Source of the DNA: Curvibacter sp. PAE-UM
GTDB taxonomy: Bacteria; Pseudomonadota; Gammaproteobacteria; Burkholderiales; Burkholderiaceae_C
Reading direction: 5' to 3'
NCBI RefSeq assembly: GCF_001432305.1
Contig: NZ_KQ483358.1
Location: forward strand, 508,790 to 572,789
Length of the DNA stretch: 64,000 bases
Shown: positions 1-9,507 of the stretch, piece after piece
Position numbering within the stretch: position 1 is the stretch's first letter
Layout of the letters: each line of letters begins with the position of its first letter
Notes under the pieces: model-generated
Told to the model about the DNA's origin: nothing
Databases searched by the model: none
What the model saw: the letters and a program-made list of their open reading frames with translations, nothing else
Program-made: the position numbers and the translations under genes

Positions 1-312
1 CAGCGGGCCTTCGGGCGCGTACTGCTGCACCACGGCCAGAAAATCCTCGGCTTCGCCCCGACCTTCGTCATGCACACCCTCGGTAGCACCAACGCCGCGA
101 AAGTTGAAACGCAAGGCCGACCAACCGCATTGCACGAAGGCGCGCGCCAGCGTCTGCACCACCTTGTTGTCCATGGTGCCGCCGAAGAGCGGATGCGGGT
201 GGGCGATGACGGCCGCGCCACGCGGACTGACACCTTCAGCGGGTGCGTCACGCAGCACTTCAATGCGGCCCGCCGGGCCCGCCAGCAGCAGGCGCTCCGT
301 CTGCGAGTTCAT
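1..312 (-). CDS. Alpha/beta hydrolase, 3' part beyond the window
   Basis: The 104 visible N-terminal codons translate to an alpha/beta-hydrolase start of the COG2945 type. It has the beta-strand/oxyanion segment AVIAHPHPLFGGTMDNKVV near residues 32-50, then a helix and FNFRGVG near residue 70. The nucleophile Ser and the catalytic Asp and His would lie beyond the window edge, so catalysis cannot be checked. The start ATG lies at 312-310, one base after the TGA of the ferredoxin gene (316-314), so the two are almost certainly co-translated. Proteins of this family are cytoplasmic serine hydrolases with mostly unknown substrates. The gene is cut by the window, not visibly damaged. Confidence 0.85.
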   Translation of the reverse strand, partial: MNSQTERLLLAGPAGRIEVLRDAPAEGVSPRGAAVIAHPHPLFGGTMDNKVVQTLARAFVQCGWSALRFNFRGVGATEGVHDEGRGEAEDFLAVVQQYAPEGPL

Positions 313-313
313 G

Positions 314-673
314 TCAACGCCCCAGGTGCGGCGGCGTCAGCAGGCGCTCGACCACCTTGCCATGCTTGAGGTGCGACTCGACGATCTCGTCGATGTCACT
401 CACATCGACATAGGAATACCAGACCGCATCCGGGTAGACCACGGCCACCGGGCCGCCAGCGCAACGATCCAGGCAGCCCGCGCGGTTCACGCGCACTTTC
501 CCCGGCCCGGCCAGGCCGGCCGCCTTGACCAGGGATTTGCAACGCTCGAACGCCGCTTCGGCCTGATGGTTGGCGCAGCAAGACTCACCTGCGGGGCGTT
601 GATTCAGGCAGAAAAAGACATGCCGCTCGTAATAAGAAGCAGAAGCGGCCTGCGGGACAGTATTGGTACTCAT
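314..673 (-). CDS. Thioredoxin-like (2Fe-2S) ferredoxin
   Basis: 119 residues. After a short polar N-terminus comes HVFFCLNQRP, then a CC pair at 32-33 and GCLDRCAGGP at 66-75. C22, C32 or C33, C67 and C71 form the cysteine pattern of the thioredoxin-fold 2Fe-2S ferredoxins also found as NuoE-like domains. It is probably a small soluble electron carrier; its partner is unknown. The start ATG (673-671) overlaps the stop of the VanZ gene as ATGA, and its own stop is one base from the hydrolase start, so it is the middle gene of a three-gene minus-strand operon. The length is normal for stand-alone members. Confidence 0.88.
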   Translation of the reverse strand: MSTNTVPQAASASYYERHVFFCLNQRPAGESCCANHQAEAAFERCKSLVKAAGLAGPGKVRVNRAGCLDRCAGGPVAVVYPDAVWYSYVDVSDIDEIVESHLKHGKVVERLLTPPHLGR

Positions 674-1791
674 GCCTGAATTCTAGGTGCAGCCCCGTCC
701 AGGCTGCGCAGAGCCCAGACGCGCGTCAGCACATACAACAGCACGGCATAGGGCCACAGCCAGCCCAGCCACTGGGCCACACCGTGGAACCGGATGAAAC
801 GCCCCTGCTCCCAGACCTGCAGGTTGTGGGCAAAGTAGGGGCTGGCCGGGGCCTGGTTGATCAGGCTCAGGTACAGGCCCAGACCCAGCAGCAGCAAAGC
901 CGCACAGACGCGGGCCGGGACGCGCAGCAGCAGCAGGGCAACGACAGCGGCCAGCACCAGACCGGCCTTGACTGGCAAGCTGAACCAGGCCCAGGCATGC
1001 ACCGGCCCGTAGCTCAGGGCCGCCGACAGCAGCGTGCCCCCCACGGCCGCGGCCAGGACGGCCAGCACGAAAGCGGCGCGGCGGACGGTTGAAGGAATGA
1101 TGCTGAAACCAAGCAGACAGGGAATCAGGGCACCCAGCAAAACACAGGTCATTTCTGTGCCGGGCACCAGCGGCTGCAACTCCACGGTCCGCAGCGGCAG
1201 CCACTCCAGGAAGGGGGTGTCCATCAGCAGTTCGGCCAAGCCGGCTTCCACCCGCTCGAAGACCTGGCCCAGCCCTAGCGGCACCGCCGCCGGAAACAGC
1301 AGGGCACAGGGCCAGAGCGCCAGCAGCACCAGGGCCCCGCGCGCTTCGGGCACGAACCAGCGGGCGCGAAAACGGATCCAGCGGTCGATGGCGCCCAGCT
1401 TCTCCAGCAGGGTGGACGTCACGGCCCCAAGCCACGCCCCGGCCACGTTGAGCAGGAAATCGATGTTGGAAGGAACCCGCGACGACAGATAACCCTGCAG
1501 GGTTTCCATCAGCAGGGACAGGAAGCCCGCCGCCAACGTAGCCAGCAGCACGGCACGGGCGCCCTGGCCGATGCGCAACGCACCCAGGGCCAGCAAAAAC
1601 CCGAGTGGCGCATACCCCAACACATTGGAGAAGAGATCGAAGGCCGTCCAGTAGTGCGGCCACGGCGCCACGAGAAAGCCCCAGGGCAGCGGCCCCTGGT
1701 CGCGCCAATCGGTAAAGGGATAAAGACTGGCATAAACCACCAGCCCCACATAAACCAGACTCAGGGGCCAGGCGGAAGTCTTGTGCGGCAT
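670..1791 (-). CDS. VanZ-family membrane protein
   Basis: 373 residues starting MPHKTSAWPLSLVYVGLVVY. The frame is open further upstream to 1887, but that extension is Cys/Trp/Arg-rich noise and has no homology-like start. The protein has the VanZ features: a first membrane helix followed by YPFTDW near residue 25, then FDLFSNVLGYAPLGFLLALG and PSNIDFLLNVAGAWLGA. Further hydrophobic helices follow in the C-terminal half, so it is a multi-pass inner-membrane protein. VanZ proteins are linked to teicoplanin resistance in enterococci, but in proteobacteria the role is unknown. It overlaps the downstream ferredoxin gene by 4 bp and lies 13 bp after hemJ. Confidence 0.85.
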   Translation of the reverse strand: MPHKTSAWPLSLVYVGLVVYASLYPFTDWRDQGPLPWGFLVAPWPHYWTAFDLFSNVLGYAPLGFLLALGALRIGQGARAVLLATLAAGFLSLLMETLQGYLSSRVPSNIDFLLNVAGAWLGAVTSTLLEKLGAIDRWIRFRARWFVPEARGALVLLALWPCALLFPAAVPLGLGQVFERVEAGLAELLMDTPFLEWLPLRTVELQPLVPGTEMTCVLLGALIPCLLGFSIIPSTVRRAAFVLAVLAAAVGGTLLSAALSYGPVHAWAWFSLPVKAGLVLAAVVALLLLRVPARVCAALLLLGLGLYLSLINQAPASPYFAHNLQVWEQGRFIRFHGVAQWLGWLWPYAVLLYVLTRVWALRSLDGAAPRIQA

Positions 1792-1804
1792 GGCACCTGC
1801 CGGG

Positions 1805-2233
1805 TCAGAAGGGCTTGACCACCACCAGCACGACGGCCGCCAGCAACAGCAACACCGGCGCCTCGTTGAACCAGCGGAACCAGACATGGCCGCGCCGGTT
1901 CTCGCCGCGCCGGAACTTCTTCAGCAGAACGCCGCAGGCATGGTGGTAACCCAGAGCCAGCGCCACGACCACCAGTTTGGCATGCAGCCAGCCATTGCCC
2001 GGGCCTCGCCCCATGCCATAACCCAGCCAGAGCCAGAAGCCGAAGATCAGAGCCGGTACGGCCAGCACCGTGGTGAAGCGCATCAGCTTGCCGGCCATCA
2101 ACAGCAGACGCTCACGCTCGGCCACCGAGTCGGCCGGCACCATGGCCAGGTTCACGAAGATGCGCGGCAGGTAGAACAGACCGGCAAACCAGCTGGCGAC
2201 GAAGACGATGTGAAGTGATTTGACCCAGAGCAT
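1805..2233 (-). CDS. hemJ: Protoporphyrinogen IX oxidase HemJ (CopD-like)
   Basis: 142 residues, four predicted membrane helices. The N-terminus KSLHIVFVASWFAGLFYLPR carries the conserved HemJ His and Arg. The second conserved block is the basic loop before FRWFNEAPVLLLLAAVVLVV. HemJ is the oxygen-independent heme-linked enzyme that converts protoporphyrinogen IX to protoporphyrin IX in the inner membrane, replacing HemG/HemY. Its position next to hemB, divergently transcribed and 331 bp away, agrees with a heme biosynthesis role and is a common arrangement in Burkholderiales. The length matches the family (about 140-150). It probably leads the minus-strand operon hemJ-vanZ-ferredoxin-hydrolase. 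Confidence 0.9.
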   Translation of the reverse strand: MLWVKSLHIVFVASWFAGLFYLPRIFVNLAMVPADSVAERERLLLMAGKLMRFTTVLAVPALIFGFWLWLGYGMGRGPGNGWLHAKLVVVALALGYHHACGVLLKKFRRGENRRGHVWFRWFNEAPVLLLLAAVVLVVVKPF

Positions 2234-2339
2234 GCGCCGAGTTTAGTCGCGTGTGCCGGGTGAAGCCACAACCAGCTCAGCTGGTTGCGTCGTAGGCTAA
2301 CTTTGGCCAAAGGACAAAGTTAAGCGCAGCGGCCGAAGA

Positions 2340-2441
2340 CAAAAAAAACCCCGGCCATAAGCCGGGGTTGCAAGCCTTTTTTGCTGTCACACATCAAGGC
2401 CCCGCTCAGGGAGGAAAAGCGGGGGGTGGCGAACCACCCAA
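2340..2441 (-). ncRNA. Predicted small RNA with CCUCCC loop and intrinsic terminator
   Basis: The hemJ-hemB gap (2234-2564, 331 bp) has no credible protein gene. On the minus strand a promoter-like pair TTGCAT (2475-2470) - 17 bp - TAGATT (2452-2447) would start RNA near 2441. The RNA then folds into three adjacent hairpins. The first is GGGTGG-UUCG-CCACCC (2439-2424). The second is CCCCGCU/AGCGGGG (2424-2400) with an 11-nt loop containing CCUCCC. After an A-rich linker comes AACCCCGGC/GCCGGGGUU (2369-2347) followed by eight U, a classical intrinsic terminator. There is no plus-strand or minus-strand gene that this terminator could otherwise serve. The CCUCC loop could pair with Shine-Dalgarno sequences. 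RNA identity is inference; the hairpins and terminator are seen directly. Confidence 0.6.
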
Positions 2442-2518
2442 GCCCTAATCTAACAAAAACGTTCGCCAAATGCAAGCCAGCGCCAGCAAAGCACTGAAAC
2501 CGGACATTTTTGGCATTT

Positions 2519-3566
<1,048 letters not shown>

Positions 3567-3583
3567 GACGACCCCAGGCCAGC

Positions 3584-4678
3584 ATGCGCGTCTTCAGCAT
3601 CAGCCCCGGCGGCGTCAGCGAAAGCGAAGCGCCGCCGACCCAACTGCCATCGCTCGGCCATGTCTGGATCGCTTGCACCCGCCAGGAGTTCGAGACCGGC
3701 TGGCCGCAGCTCCAGGCCACGCTGCAGAGCCTGTGCGGCATGCAACTGGTCGACCTGCACGTCTCGGACCTGCTCAACGCGCAGCTGCCCTCGCACTTCG
3801 ACTACACCTCGCAATACGACCTGTTGGTGTTTCGCCGGCTGGCGACTGGCGCTGGCAGCGCCCCGGGTGCGGAACGAGGTTCGTCGCGCCGCGGCGGCCC
3901 GCCCATCCTGCGGCACGTCGACACCAGCCCGGTGGGCTTCGCGGTCTTCGAGCGCGTGCTGCTCACGGTCCACCCGGCTGATTGCGCGGCGCGCGATGCC
4001 TATGCGTCGCGGCTGCTGCAGGCCCACAGCAACGACGTGCGTAGCGCCAACAGCCGCCTGCCCACCTCCCCCGCCGACCTGATGCTGCGCATCGTCAACC
4101 AGATGGTCGACGGTTTTCTGGAGCTGCGCCGCGAACTCACGCGCCAGCTCGACCACTGGCAGACCGAGCTGCTCAACCCGCGCACGCGCTTCAACAACTG
4201 GTCCGCGCTGCTGGATACGCGGCTGGCGCTGCACCAGCTCGACGAGATCTGTGAAGACCAGCGTTCGTCCGTGCAGGACTGGATCGAAGCCGTCAAGACC
4301 TGGCCGGAAGCAGACACACCAGCGGCCCAGCGCGATCGTGACCTGCTCCTGGTGCGCAGCCGCGATCTGCTGGAGCACATCGAACGCGTGGTGCACCATG
4401 TGCGCCGGCTGGAGCAGAGTGTGGAGACCGCCGTGCAGATCCACTTCAACGCCCAGAGCAACCGCACCAATGACATCATGCGCACGCTCACGGTGCTCAC
4501 TGCCATCTTCCTGCCGCTGAACCTGATCGCTGGCATCTTCGGCATGAACTTCGAGTTCATACCGTTGATCCACAACGACGAAGGTTTCTGGTGGGCCATG
4601 GGGTCGATGGGGTTGACCGCCGTGGCCCTGGTCCTGCTGTTCTGGCGCAAGCGCTACCTCGAGCGCAGCGGGCGTTAA
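3584..4678 (+). CDS. corA: CorA-family magnesium/divalent cation channel
   Basis: 364 residues, start ATG at 3584, 17 bp after hemB. The N-terminal two thirds form the cytoplasmic domain with a long helical stretch (about residues 160-300). Two C-terminal membrane helices flank the signature GMN at residues 320-322 (AGIFGMNFEF), the selectivity loop of CorA Mg2+ channels. The C-terminus WRKRYLERSGR is the basic cytoplasmic tail. It forms a homopentamer in the inner membrane in known members. The gene ends 1 bp from the convergent Lon-N gene, leaving no room for a terminator between them. ZntB-like transport is an alternative, but the ZntB pattern differs around GMN. Confidence 0.92.
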   Translation: MRVFSISPGGVSESEAPPTQLPSLGHVWIACTRQEFETGWPQLQATLQSLCGMQLVDLHVSDLLNAQLPSHFDYTSQYDLLVFRRLATGAGSAPGAERGSSRRGGPPILRHVDTSPVGFAVFERVLLTVHPADCAARDAYASRLLQAHSNDVRSANSRLPTSPADLMLRIVNQMVDGFLELRRELTRQLDHWQTELLNPRTRFNNWSALLDTRLALHQLDEICEDQRSSVQDWIEAVKTWPEADTPAAQRDRDLLLVRSRDLLEHIERVVHHVRRLEQSVETAVQIHFNAQSNRTNDIMRTLTVLTAIFLPLNLIAGIFGMNFEFIPLIHNDEGFWWAMGSMGLTAVALVLLFWRKRYLERSGR

Positions 4679-4679
4679 G

Positions 4680-5366
4680 TCAGGACGGCCCGGGACTGGC
4701 CCCGGCCTCGGGCCCGGTGCCGATCTTCAGGTGCACCAGCAAGTCGGCCACCAGCTCCAGCCGCACCAGGGGACTGTCCACCGCCAGGAACTGCTGCTTG
4801 AGCTGCGGGCTCACCGGCAGGATGTCGCACCAGCGGTTGGCCAGCCAGCCGCAATCGTCCCACTGCAGCGGCGGCTGGATGGGCAACTCGTCACCGGGTT
4901 TGGCTTGCGCCTGCATGTGCTGCAGCAGGCGCTGCAGGCCCACCCGGACATGGACGAGATCCGCCGGCACCGGCAGGGGCGTGTCCTCCTCCAGGTATTC
5001 GGCCTCGCCGGTCCACAAACCGTGCTTGAGTTGCTCGCTGCGCAGCAGGCGAAAGCGTCGGCCGCCACGGCAGCGCACCAGCATCAGCCCCGGCTGCGGT
5101 CGCTCGAAGGAGGTGATGTGGGCCATCGTGCCCACGAGGTGAAACACCTCGGGCCCGAAGGCCGGCTCACCCGCCTCGCCGGGACGCGGCGGCTGCCGCA
5201 CCTCGCTGCCCTGGCTCAGGCAGACCACGCCGAAAGGGGCGCCTTCCTTCTGGCAGCGCTGGATCAGGTCCAGATAACGCACCTCGAAGATGCGCAGCGG
5301 CAGCACGCTGCCGGGAAACAGCACGGTCTGCAGGGGAAACAGGGGCAGTTGGAAAGTCGAACTCAT
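4680..5366 (-). CDS. LON peptidase N-terminal (substrate-binding) domain protein
   Basis: 228 residues with the Lon N-terminal domain only: the opening LPLFPLQTVLFPGSVLPLRIFEVRYLDLI (residues 7-35) is the family signature, followed by a helical half. There is no AAA ATPase or protease domain, so it is not Lon itself. Stand-alone members are soluble and of unknown role, perhaps binding unfolded protein. It starts 2 bp before the end of the upstream amidohydrolase gene region and is probably cotranscribed with it; its 3' end abuts corA. Confidence 0.88.
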   Translation of the reverse strand: MSSTFQLPLFPLQTVLFPGSVLPLRIFEVRYLDLIQRCQKEGAPFGVVCLSQGSEVRQPPRPGEAGEPAFGPEVFHLVGTMAHITSFERPQPGLMLVRCRGGRRFRLLRSEQLKHGLWTGEAEYLEEDTPLPVPADLVHVRVGLQRLLQHMQAQAKPGDELPIQPPLQWDDCGWLANRWCDILPVSPQLKQQFLAVDSPLVRLELVADLLVHLKIGTGPEAGASPGPS

Positions 5367-5367
5367 C

Positions 5368-6231
5368 TCAAGGTCTGCTCAGCTGGAACAGGTTCGCTCC
5401 GTTGTCCCAGGCGATACGGCGCGCCACCTCGGGCGGCAGATCGCCCAGCCAGCGACGGTAGCCGCGCATCAAGTCGTCGTAATACATCCAGCGCTGGTTG
5501 ACCCAGGTGTCGGAGCCGATCAGGAAACGATCAGGGTATTTCAGCAGCAGCGCGCGCCATTCCGGGCACAAACTGCCCTCACCACAGGTCAGTCCGGGAC
5601 GGTAGGACAGCTCACCCATGAGCCTGGGGTACTTGTCCAGCAAGGCCTGCACGCGCGCCGCCGGGGCGCCGCCTATACCGGTATGCGCCCAGATCAGGCG
5701 AGTTCCGGGCGCATGCGCCATCAGCAGGTCGATGGCCACGTCGTCCACATGCGCCAGCACGGCCAGCTGCTTCTCTGCAGCGAACTGCATCAGCTTCTTC
5801 GCCACCGGGCCGTTGGCATTGGCGCTGTCGTAGAGATGGAACTCGCCGATACCGCGGTAGGACCCTGCCGCCGTGCCGCGCGCGAACTCGGTCTGCACCA
5901 TGGTGTAGATGCTCTCGTCACGGAACCAGTTGTCGTAGTCGGCCCGGTTGCGGTAGAGGCGGATGAAGGGCACCACCGTCACGCCGGCCGCGCGCGTCTG
6001 CGCCTGGGCGCCGGCCAGGGTCTTGGTGCCGTCGTTGGGCCGGCTGTTGGCAATGATGGCGCGCACACCGTTGCGCTGCATGCGGGCCAGCACATCGTCC
6101 AGCGGGTGCGGGCCCTGGTAGGCCTCTTCGTTGTAGTGCAGGTGGGCGTCGAACAGCGGGCCGCTGTAGTCAGCCGCCTGGGCCTGGCCGGCGAAGGCCA
6201 GCCAACACAACCATACCAGCGGGCGCCACAT
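5368..6231 (-). CDS. Exported amidohydrolase-family (TIM-barrel) hydrolase
   Basis: 287 residues from ATG 6231. The first 20 residues ([19 protein letters not shown]) look like a Sec signal peptide, so the enzyme is probably periplasmic. The amidohydrolase metal-site order is visible: FDAHLHY near residue 30, LAHVDD and IWAHTGIGG in the middle, and IGSDTW near the C-terminus, which supplies the last Asp. This fits the amidohydrolase-related (COG2159/TatD-like) group; the substrate is unknown. The frame is open upstream to 6510, but that region is the antisense of the dienelactone hydrolase gene. It is closely followed by the Lon-N gene and preceded by the hydrolase gene with 4 bp between. Confidence 0.8.
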   Translation of the reverse strand: MWRPLVWLCWLAFAGQAQAADYSGPLFDAHLHYNEEAYQGPHPLDDVLARMQRNGVRAIIANSRPNDGTKTLAGAQAQTRAAGVTVVPFIRLYRNRADYDNWFRDESIYTMVQTEFARGTAAGSYRGIGEFHLYDSANANGPVAKKLMQFAAEKQLAVLAHVDDVAIDLLMAHAPGTRLIWAHTGIGGAPAARVQALLDKYPRLMGELSYRPGLTCGEGSLCPEWRALLLKYPDRFLIGSDTWVNQRWMYYDDLMRGYRRWLGDLPPEVARRIAWDNGANLFQLSRP

Positions 6232-6235
6232 GATG

Positions 6236-6919
6236 TCAGCCCAGGTGTTTGGCAAAGAAGGCCAGGGTGCGCTCACGCGCCAACGCGGCGGCGGTGGCGT
6301 CCCAGGCGCCGCGATGGTCGCAGTTGAAGCCGTGGTTGGCCGCATAGACGTGCACCTCGACTTCCGGGTGGGCCTTCTGCAAGGCCGCCACACCATCGAG
6401 CGGAATCCAGTGGTCCTTCTCGCCGAAATGCGCCAACACCGGGCACTTTGGCGTGCGCGCGATCTCGGCCTCGGTGGTGACGCCGCCACCGTAATAGGGC
6501 ACGGCCGCACTCACCCCCTTCAGCAGGCAGGCCGTGCGCCAGGTCAGCAGGCCGCCCCAGCAGTAGCCGACCACGCCCACCTTGCCGGCACCGGCCGCAT
6601 GATGGATGGCGGCCTGGATGTCCTGCAGCACGCCCGGCGCAGGCAGCGCTTCCACCGTGGCCTTGAGCGCCATGCCCGCGCTCATGTCATCCGGCTGGTA
6701 ACCGAGCTCGACGCCGGGCTTGACGCGATGGAAGGTGGCCGGCGCCACCGCCAGGTAACCCGCGGCCGCATAACCGTCGGCCACGGCGCGGATATGCGCG
6801 TTGACGCCGAAGATCTCCTGCAACACCACCACACCGCCACGCGGCTTGGTCGCCGGTTGCGCCACGTAAGCCGGGAACGTGAAACCGTCGGCGGCCTTGA
6901 GGTCGATGAACTGTCCCAT
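6236..6919 (-). CDS. Dienelactone hydrolase family protein
   Basis: 227 residues, cytoplasmic alpha/beta hydrolase. The nucleophile is C120 in GVVGYCWGG, as in dienelactone hydrolase, rather than Ser; the general-base His sits in ANHGFNCD near residue 200. The family length (about 230) fits. Classical members hydrolyse dienelactone in chloroaromatic breakdown, but many carboxymethylenebutenolidase homologues have unknown substrates, and no chlorocatechol genes are nearby. It lies in a minus-strand group with the DsbA-like isomerase (23 bp upstream) and the exported amidohydrolase (4 bp downstream). Confidence 0.88.
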   Translation of the reverse strand: MGQFIDLKAADGFTFPAYVAQPATKPRGGVVVLQEIFGVNAHIRAVADGYAAAGYLAVAPATFHRVKPGVELGYQPDDMSAGMALKATVEALPAPGVLQDIQAAIHHAAGAGKVGVVGYCWGGLLTWRTACLLKGVSAAVPYYGGGVTTEAEIARTPKCPVLAHFGEKDHWIPLDGVAALQKAHPEVEVHVYAANHGFNCDHRGAWDATAAALARERTLAFFAKHLG

Positions 6920-6942
6920 GCGCTGTTCTCCAGGTTTGTTTG

Positions 6943-7551
6943 TCAGACGGATACGCCCAGCTTGCGGGCCACGAAATCGAGCCGGTCCTGGCCCCAGAAA
7001 ATCTCGCCGTCGATGACGTAACTGGGGGCGCCGAAGACACCGGCAGCGATGGCCTGCTGCGTGTAGGCCTCGTAGCGTTCACGCACCTCCTGGCTATCGG
7101 ACTGGGCCAGGCGTTTGGCGTCCAGGCCGTTTTCGGCCAGCAATTCGGCCAGCACCTGGTCGTCGCCGATATTGCGCTCCTGCGTCCAGACGGCGGACAG
7201 CACGGCGCCGGTGATCTTCATCGCAGCGTCCGGGCCGTCGTGCAGATCCACGGCAATGATCAGGCAGGCTGCGTGGTCGCCGCCGACGGGAAAGAACTTG
7301 GGTTGCGGGTGCAGGGGTATCTTCAGGTGTTCGCTGAATCGCTTGAGCTCCAAGAGGCGGTAGGCCTGGCGCTGCGGCGCGCGCTTCGGTAGCGGCAGCC
7401 CGCCGGAAATGGGAAACACCTTGCCGCCCAGGTCCACCGGCAGCACGCGGATGGTGACGCCGGCGGCCTTGGCCATGGCCGCAAAACGCGCATGGCCCAG
7501 ATAGGTCCAGGGGCTTTGCGGCGCGAAATAGTAGTCCACCGTACGATTCAT
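6943..7551 (-). CDS. 2-hydroxychromene-2-carboxylate isomerase family (DsbA-like)
   Basis: 202 residues with the kappa-class GST/DsbA fold. The N-terminus VDYYFAPQSPWTYLGHARF has the Ser that activates glutathione in this family, and the C-terminal GVFGAPSYVIDGEIFWGQDRL is the cis-Pro loop plus final helix. Known members isomerise 2-hydroxychromene-2-carboxylate in naphthalene breakdown using glutathione; here the substrate is unknown because no naphthalene genes are present. It is the first gene of the minus-strand run isomerase-dienelactone hydrolase-amidohydrolase-Lon-N, divergent from the SDR at 7631 across 79 bp that should hold both promoters. Confidence 0.85.
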   Translation of the reverse strand: MNRTVDYYFAPQSPWTYLGHARFAAMAKAAGVTIRVLPVDLGGKVFPISGGLPLPKRAPQRQAYRLLELKRFSEHLKIPLHPQPKFFPVGGDHAACLIIAVDLHDGPDAAMKITGAVLSAVWTQERNIGDDQVLAELLAENGLDAKRLAQSDSQEVRERYEAYTQQAIAAGVFGAPSYVIDGEIFWGQDRLDFVARKLGVSV

Positions 7552-7630
7552 TGCGTCTCCTGGTTTGCGCGATCTCGCTGTTTCTGCGGCAATGGTATCT
7601 TGTCGTCATCACACCTGCAGGAGCTGGGAT

Positions 7631-8377
7631 TTGGACAAGGTTCTACTGGTCACCGGAGGCGGCCGCGGCATCGGCGCGGCCACGGCGCTGCTGGCCGCAC
7701 AGCGGGGTTACGCGGTCGCCGTCAACTACACGAGCAACTCGCTGGCCGCCGACGAAGTGGTGCGACAGATCCGCGCCGGCGGCGGCACGGCCATGGCGGT
7801 GCGTGCCGATGTGGCCCATGAAGATCAGGTGCTGACCATGTTCGAGCAGGTCGACGCCAAGCTCGGCCGCCTCACGGCCCTGGCCAACAACGCCGGTGTG
7901 GTGGACACGACCCAGCGCGTGGACGAGCAGAGCCTGGCACGCTGGCGCCGCATGTTCGAGATCAACGTCTTCGGCACCATGCTTTGCGCGCGCGAGGCCG
8001 TGCGCCGCATGAGTACGCGCCATGGCGGCACGGGTGGCGCCATCGTCAACGTCGGCAGCGTGGCCTCGGTGCACGGCGCGGCCGGGCAGTACGTGGACTA
8101 CGCCGCCGCCAAGGGCGCGGTGGATGTCTTCACGCTGGGCCTGGCGCGCGAGGTGGCCGCCGAGGGCATCCGCGTCAATGCGGTACGGCCTGGCATCGTC
8201 GACACCGAAATCCACGCCAGCGGCGGCCAGCCCGGGCGCGCGCAGCGCCTGGCGCCGCAGATCCCGCTGCAGCGCCCCGGCACGGCGCAGGAAATCGCCC
8301 ATGCCATCGTCTGGCTGCTGTCGGACGATGCCAGTTATGCGACCGGCTCCATACTGGACGTCACCGGAGGACGCTGA
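7631..8377 (+). CDS. SDR-family oxidoreductase (TTG start)
   Basis: 248 residues. The frame has an ATG at 7565, but the family start fits TTG at 7631: AGGAG at 7619-7623 is a well-placed ribosome site and the product begins at the nucleotide-binding strand (DKVLLVTGGGRGIGAA). The classical SDR motifs are intact: TGxxxGIG at 8-15, NNAG near 90, and catalytic Y157/K161 in YVDYAAAKGA. The C-terminal GSILDVTGGR is typical of FabG-like members. The stop TGA overlaps the start of the MaoC gene, so the two are coupled; a dehydrogenase beside a hydratase suggests an acyl-CoA or hydroxyacyl substrate, which is inference. Confidence 0.88.
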   Translation: MDKVLLVTGGGRGIGAATALLAAQRGYAVAVNYTSNSLAADEVVRQIRAGGGTAMAVRADVAHEDQVLTMFEQVDAKLGRLTALANNAGVVDTTQRVDEQSLARWRRMFEINVFGTMLCAREAVRRMSTRHGGTGGAIVNVGSVASVHGAAGQYVDYAAAKGAVDVFTLGLAREVAAEGIRVNAVRPGIVDTEIHASGGQPGRAQRLAPQIPLQRPGTAQEIAHAIVWLLSDDASYATGSILDVTGGR

Positions 8378-8865
8378 TGAGTACGAAACCCCTGAAGTAC
8401 TACTGGGAAGACCTGGCCGTGGGCAGCACCCGCGAGCTCGGCAGTGTCAGCCCCACGCGCGAACAGATCCTGGACTTCGCGCGCCAGTTCGACCCGCAGC
8501 CCTTCCATCTGGACGAGGCTGCCGCCCAGGCCTCGGTCTTCGGCAGCCTGTGCGCCAGCGGCTGGCACACCTGCGCCATGGCCATGCGCCTGATGGTCGA
8601 CAACTTCCTGTCCGAAGCGGCCGGCCTGGGCTCGCCCGGGCTGGAAAGCCTGAAGTGGACCAAACCGGTGTTTCCGGGTGACGTGCTGACACTGCGCCAC
8701 ACCATCCTGGACAGCCGCCCCATGGGCAGCCGGCCCGACGTGGGCCTGGTGCGCACGCTGTGGGAGATGCACAACCAGCACGGCGACACGGTGCTGCACA
8801 TGGAAGGCTGGGGCATGTTCCGCCGGCGCACACCGGCCTCAGCGCAAGACACCCACAAGGACTGA
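8377..8865 (+). CDS. MaoC-family (hot-dog fold) dehydratase
   Basis: 162 residues, starting in the ATGA overlap with the SDR stop. The hydratase-2 catalytic segment is FARQFDPQPFHLDEAAAQAS (about residues 35-55), with Asp and His in the usual spacing, followed by FGSLCASGWHTCAMAMRL, the long hot-dog helix. MaoC proteins hydrate enoyl-CoA or act on related thioesters in the cytoplasm. Together with the SDR it could form a reductase/hydratase pair of fatty or aromatic acyl-CoA metabolism. It is followed after 2 bp by a MarC gene that shares the transcript. Confidence 0.88.
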   Translation: MSTKPLKYYWEDLAVGSTRELGSVSPTREQILDFARQFDPQPFHLDEAAAQASVFGSLCASGWHTCAMAMRLMVDNFLSEAAGLGSPGLESLKWTKPVFPGDVLTLRHTILDSRPMGSRPDVGLVRTLWEMHNQHGDTVLHMEGWGMFRRRTPASAQDTHKD

Positions 8866-8867
8866 AC

Positions 8868-9500
8868 ATGGACTTCAAACCCCTCGTTACCCTGCTGGCC
8901 ATCGTCAACCCGCTGGCCATCGTGCCCTTTTTCATCCACTACACCCAGGGTTTCACGCGCGAGCAGCGCCTGCGCACGATCTGGATCTCCTCGCTCAGCG
9001 CCTTTGCGGTGATCGCCATCAGCGCCCTGCTGGGCCTGCAGATCCTGGCTTTCTTCGGCATCTCCCTCGCAAGCTTCCAGGTCGGCGGCGGCATGCTGCT
9101 GTTGACCTCGGCCCTGGCCATGCTCAATGCGCAGCCGGCCGAAGCCAAGTCGAATGCCGAGGAAATGCAGAGCGCAGCCGAACGTTCAGCCGCACGCGCC
9201 AGCATTGCCGTGGTACCGCTGACCATCCCGCTGCTCACGGGGCCGGCCACCATGTCCACCGTGGTGATCTACGCCGACAAGGCCAAGGACTTCCTCCAGC
9301 TGGGCACGCTGGTGGGCTACGGCGTGGTGGTGGCGCTGGCCACGGCCTTGTGTTTTGCCCTGGCCGAGCCGATCGCACGCGTGCTGGGCAAGACCGGCAT
9401 CAACGTGATGACCCGGCTCATGGGCCTGATCCTCGCGGCCCTGGCCGTGGAGGTGATGTCCGATGGGCTCGTGAAACTGTTCCCGGCCCTCGGCCGTTGA
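8868..9500 (+). CDS. MarC/UPF0056 family inner-membrane protein
   Basis: 210 residues with six hydrophobic helices, start ATG at 8868 (MDFKPLVTLLAIVNPLAIVPFF). NPLAIVPFF in the first helix and PLTIPLLTGPATMSTV in the middle are the MarC signatures; the two halves are internally similar. The function is unknown: MarC is named from the mar region but is not shown to act in multiple antibiotic resistance. It ends the SDR-MaoC-MarC transcript and is convergent with the GGT-like gene, 7 bp away. Confidence 0.9.
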   Translation: MDFKPLVTLLAIVNPLAIVPFFIHYTQGFTREQRLRTIWISSLSAFAVIAISALLGLQILAFFGISLASFQVGGGMLLLTSALAMLNAQPAEAKSNAEEMQSAAERSAARASIAVVPLTIPLLTGPATMSTVVIYADKAKDFLQLGTLVGYGVVVALATALCFALAEPIARVLGKTGINVMTRLMGLILAALAVEVMSDGLVKLFPALGR

Positions 9501-9507
9501 GCCAGCG

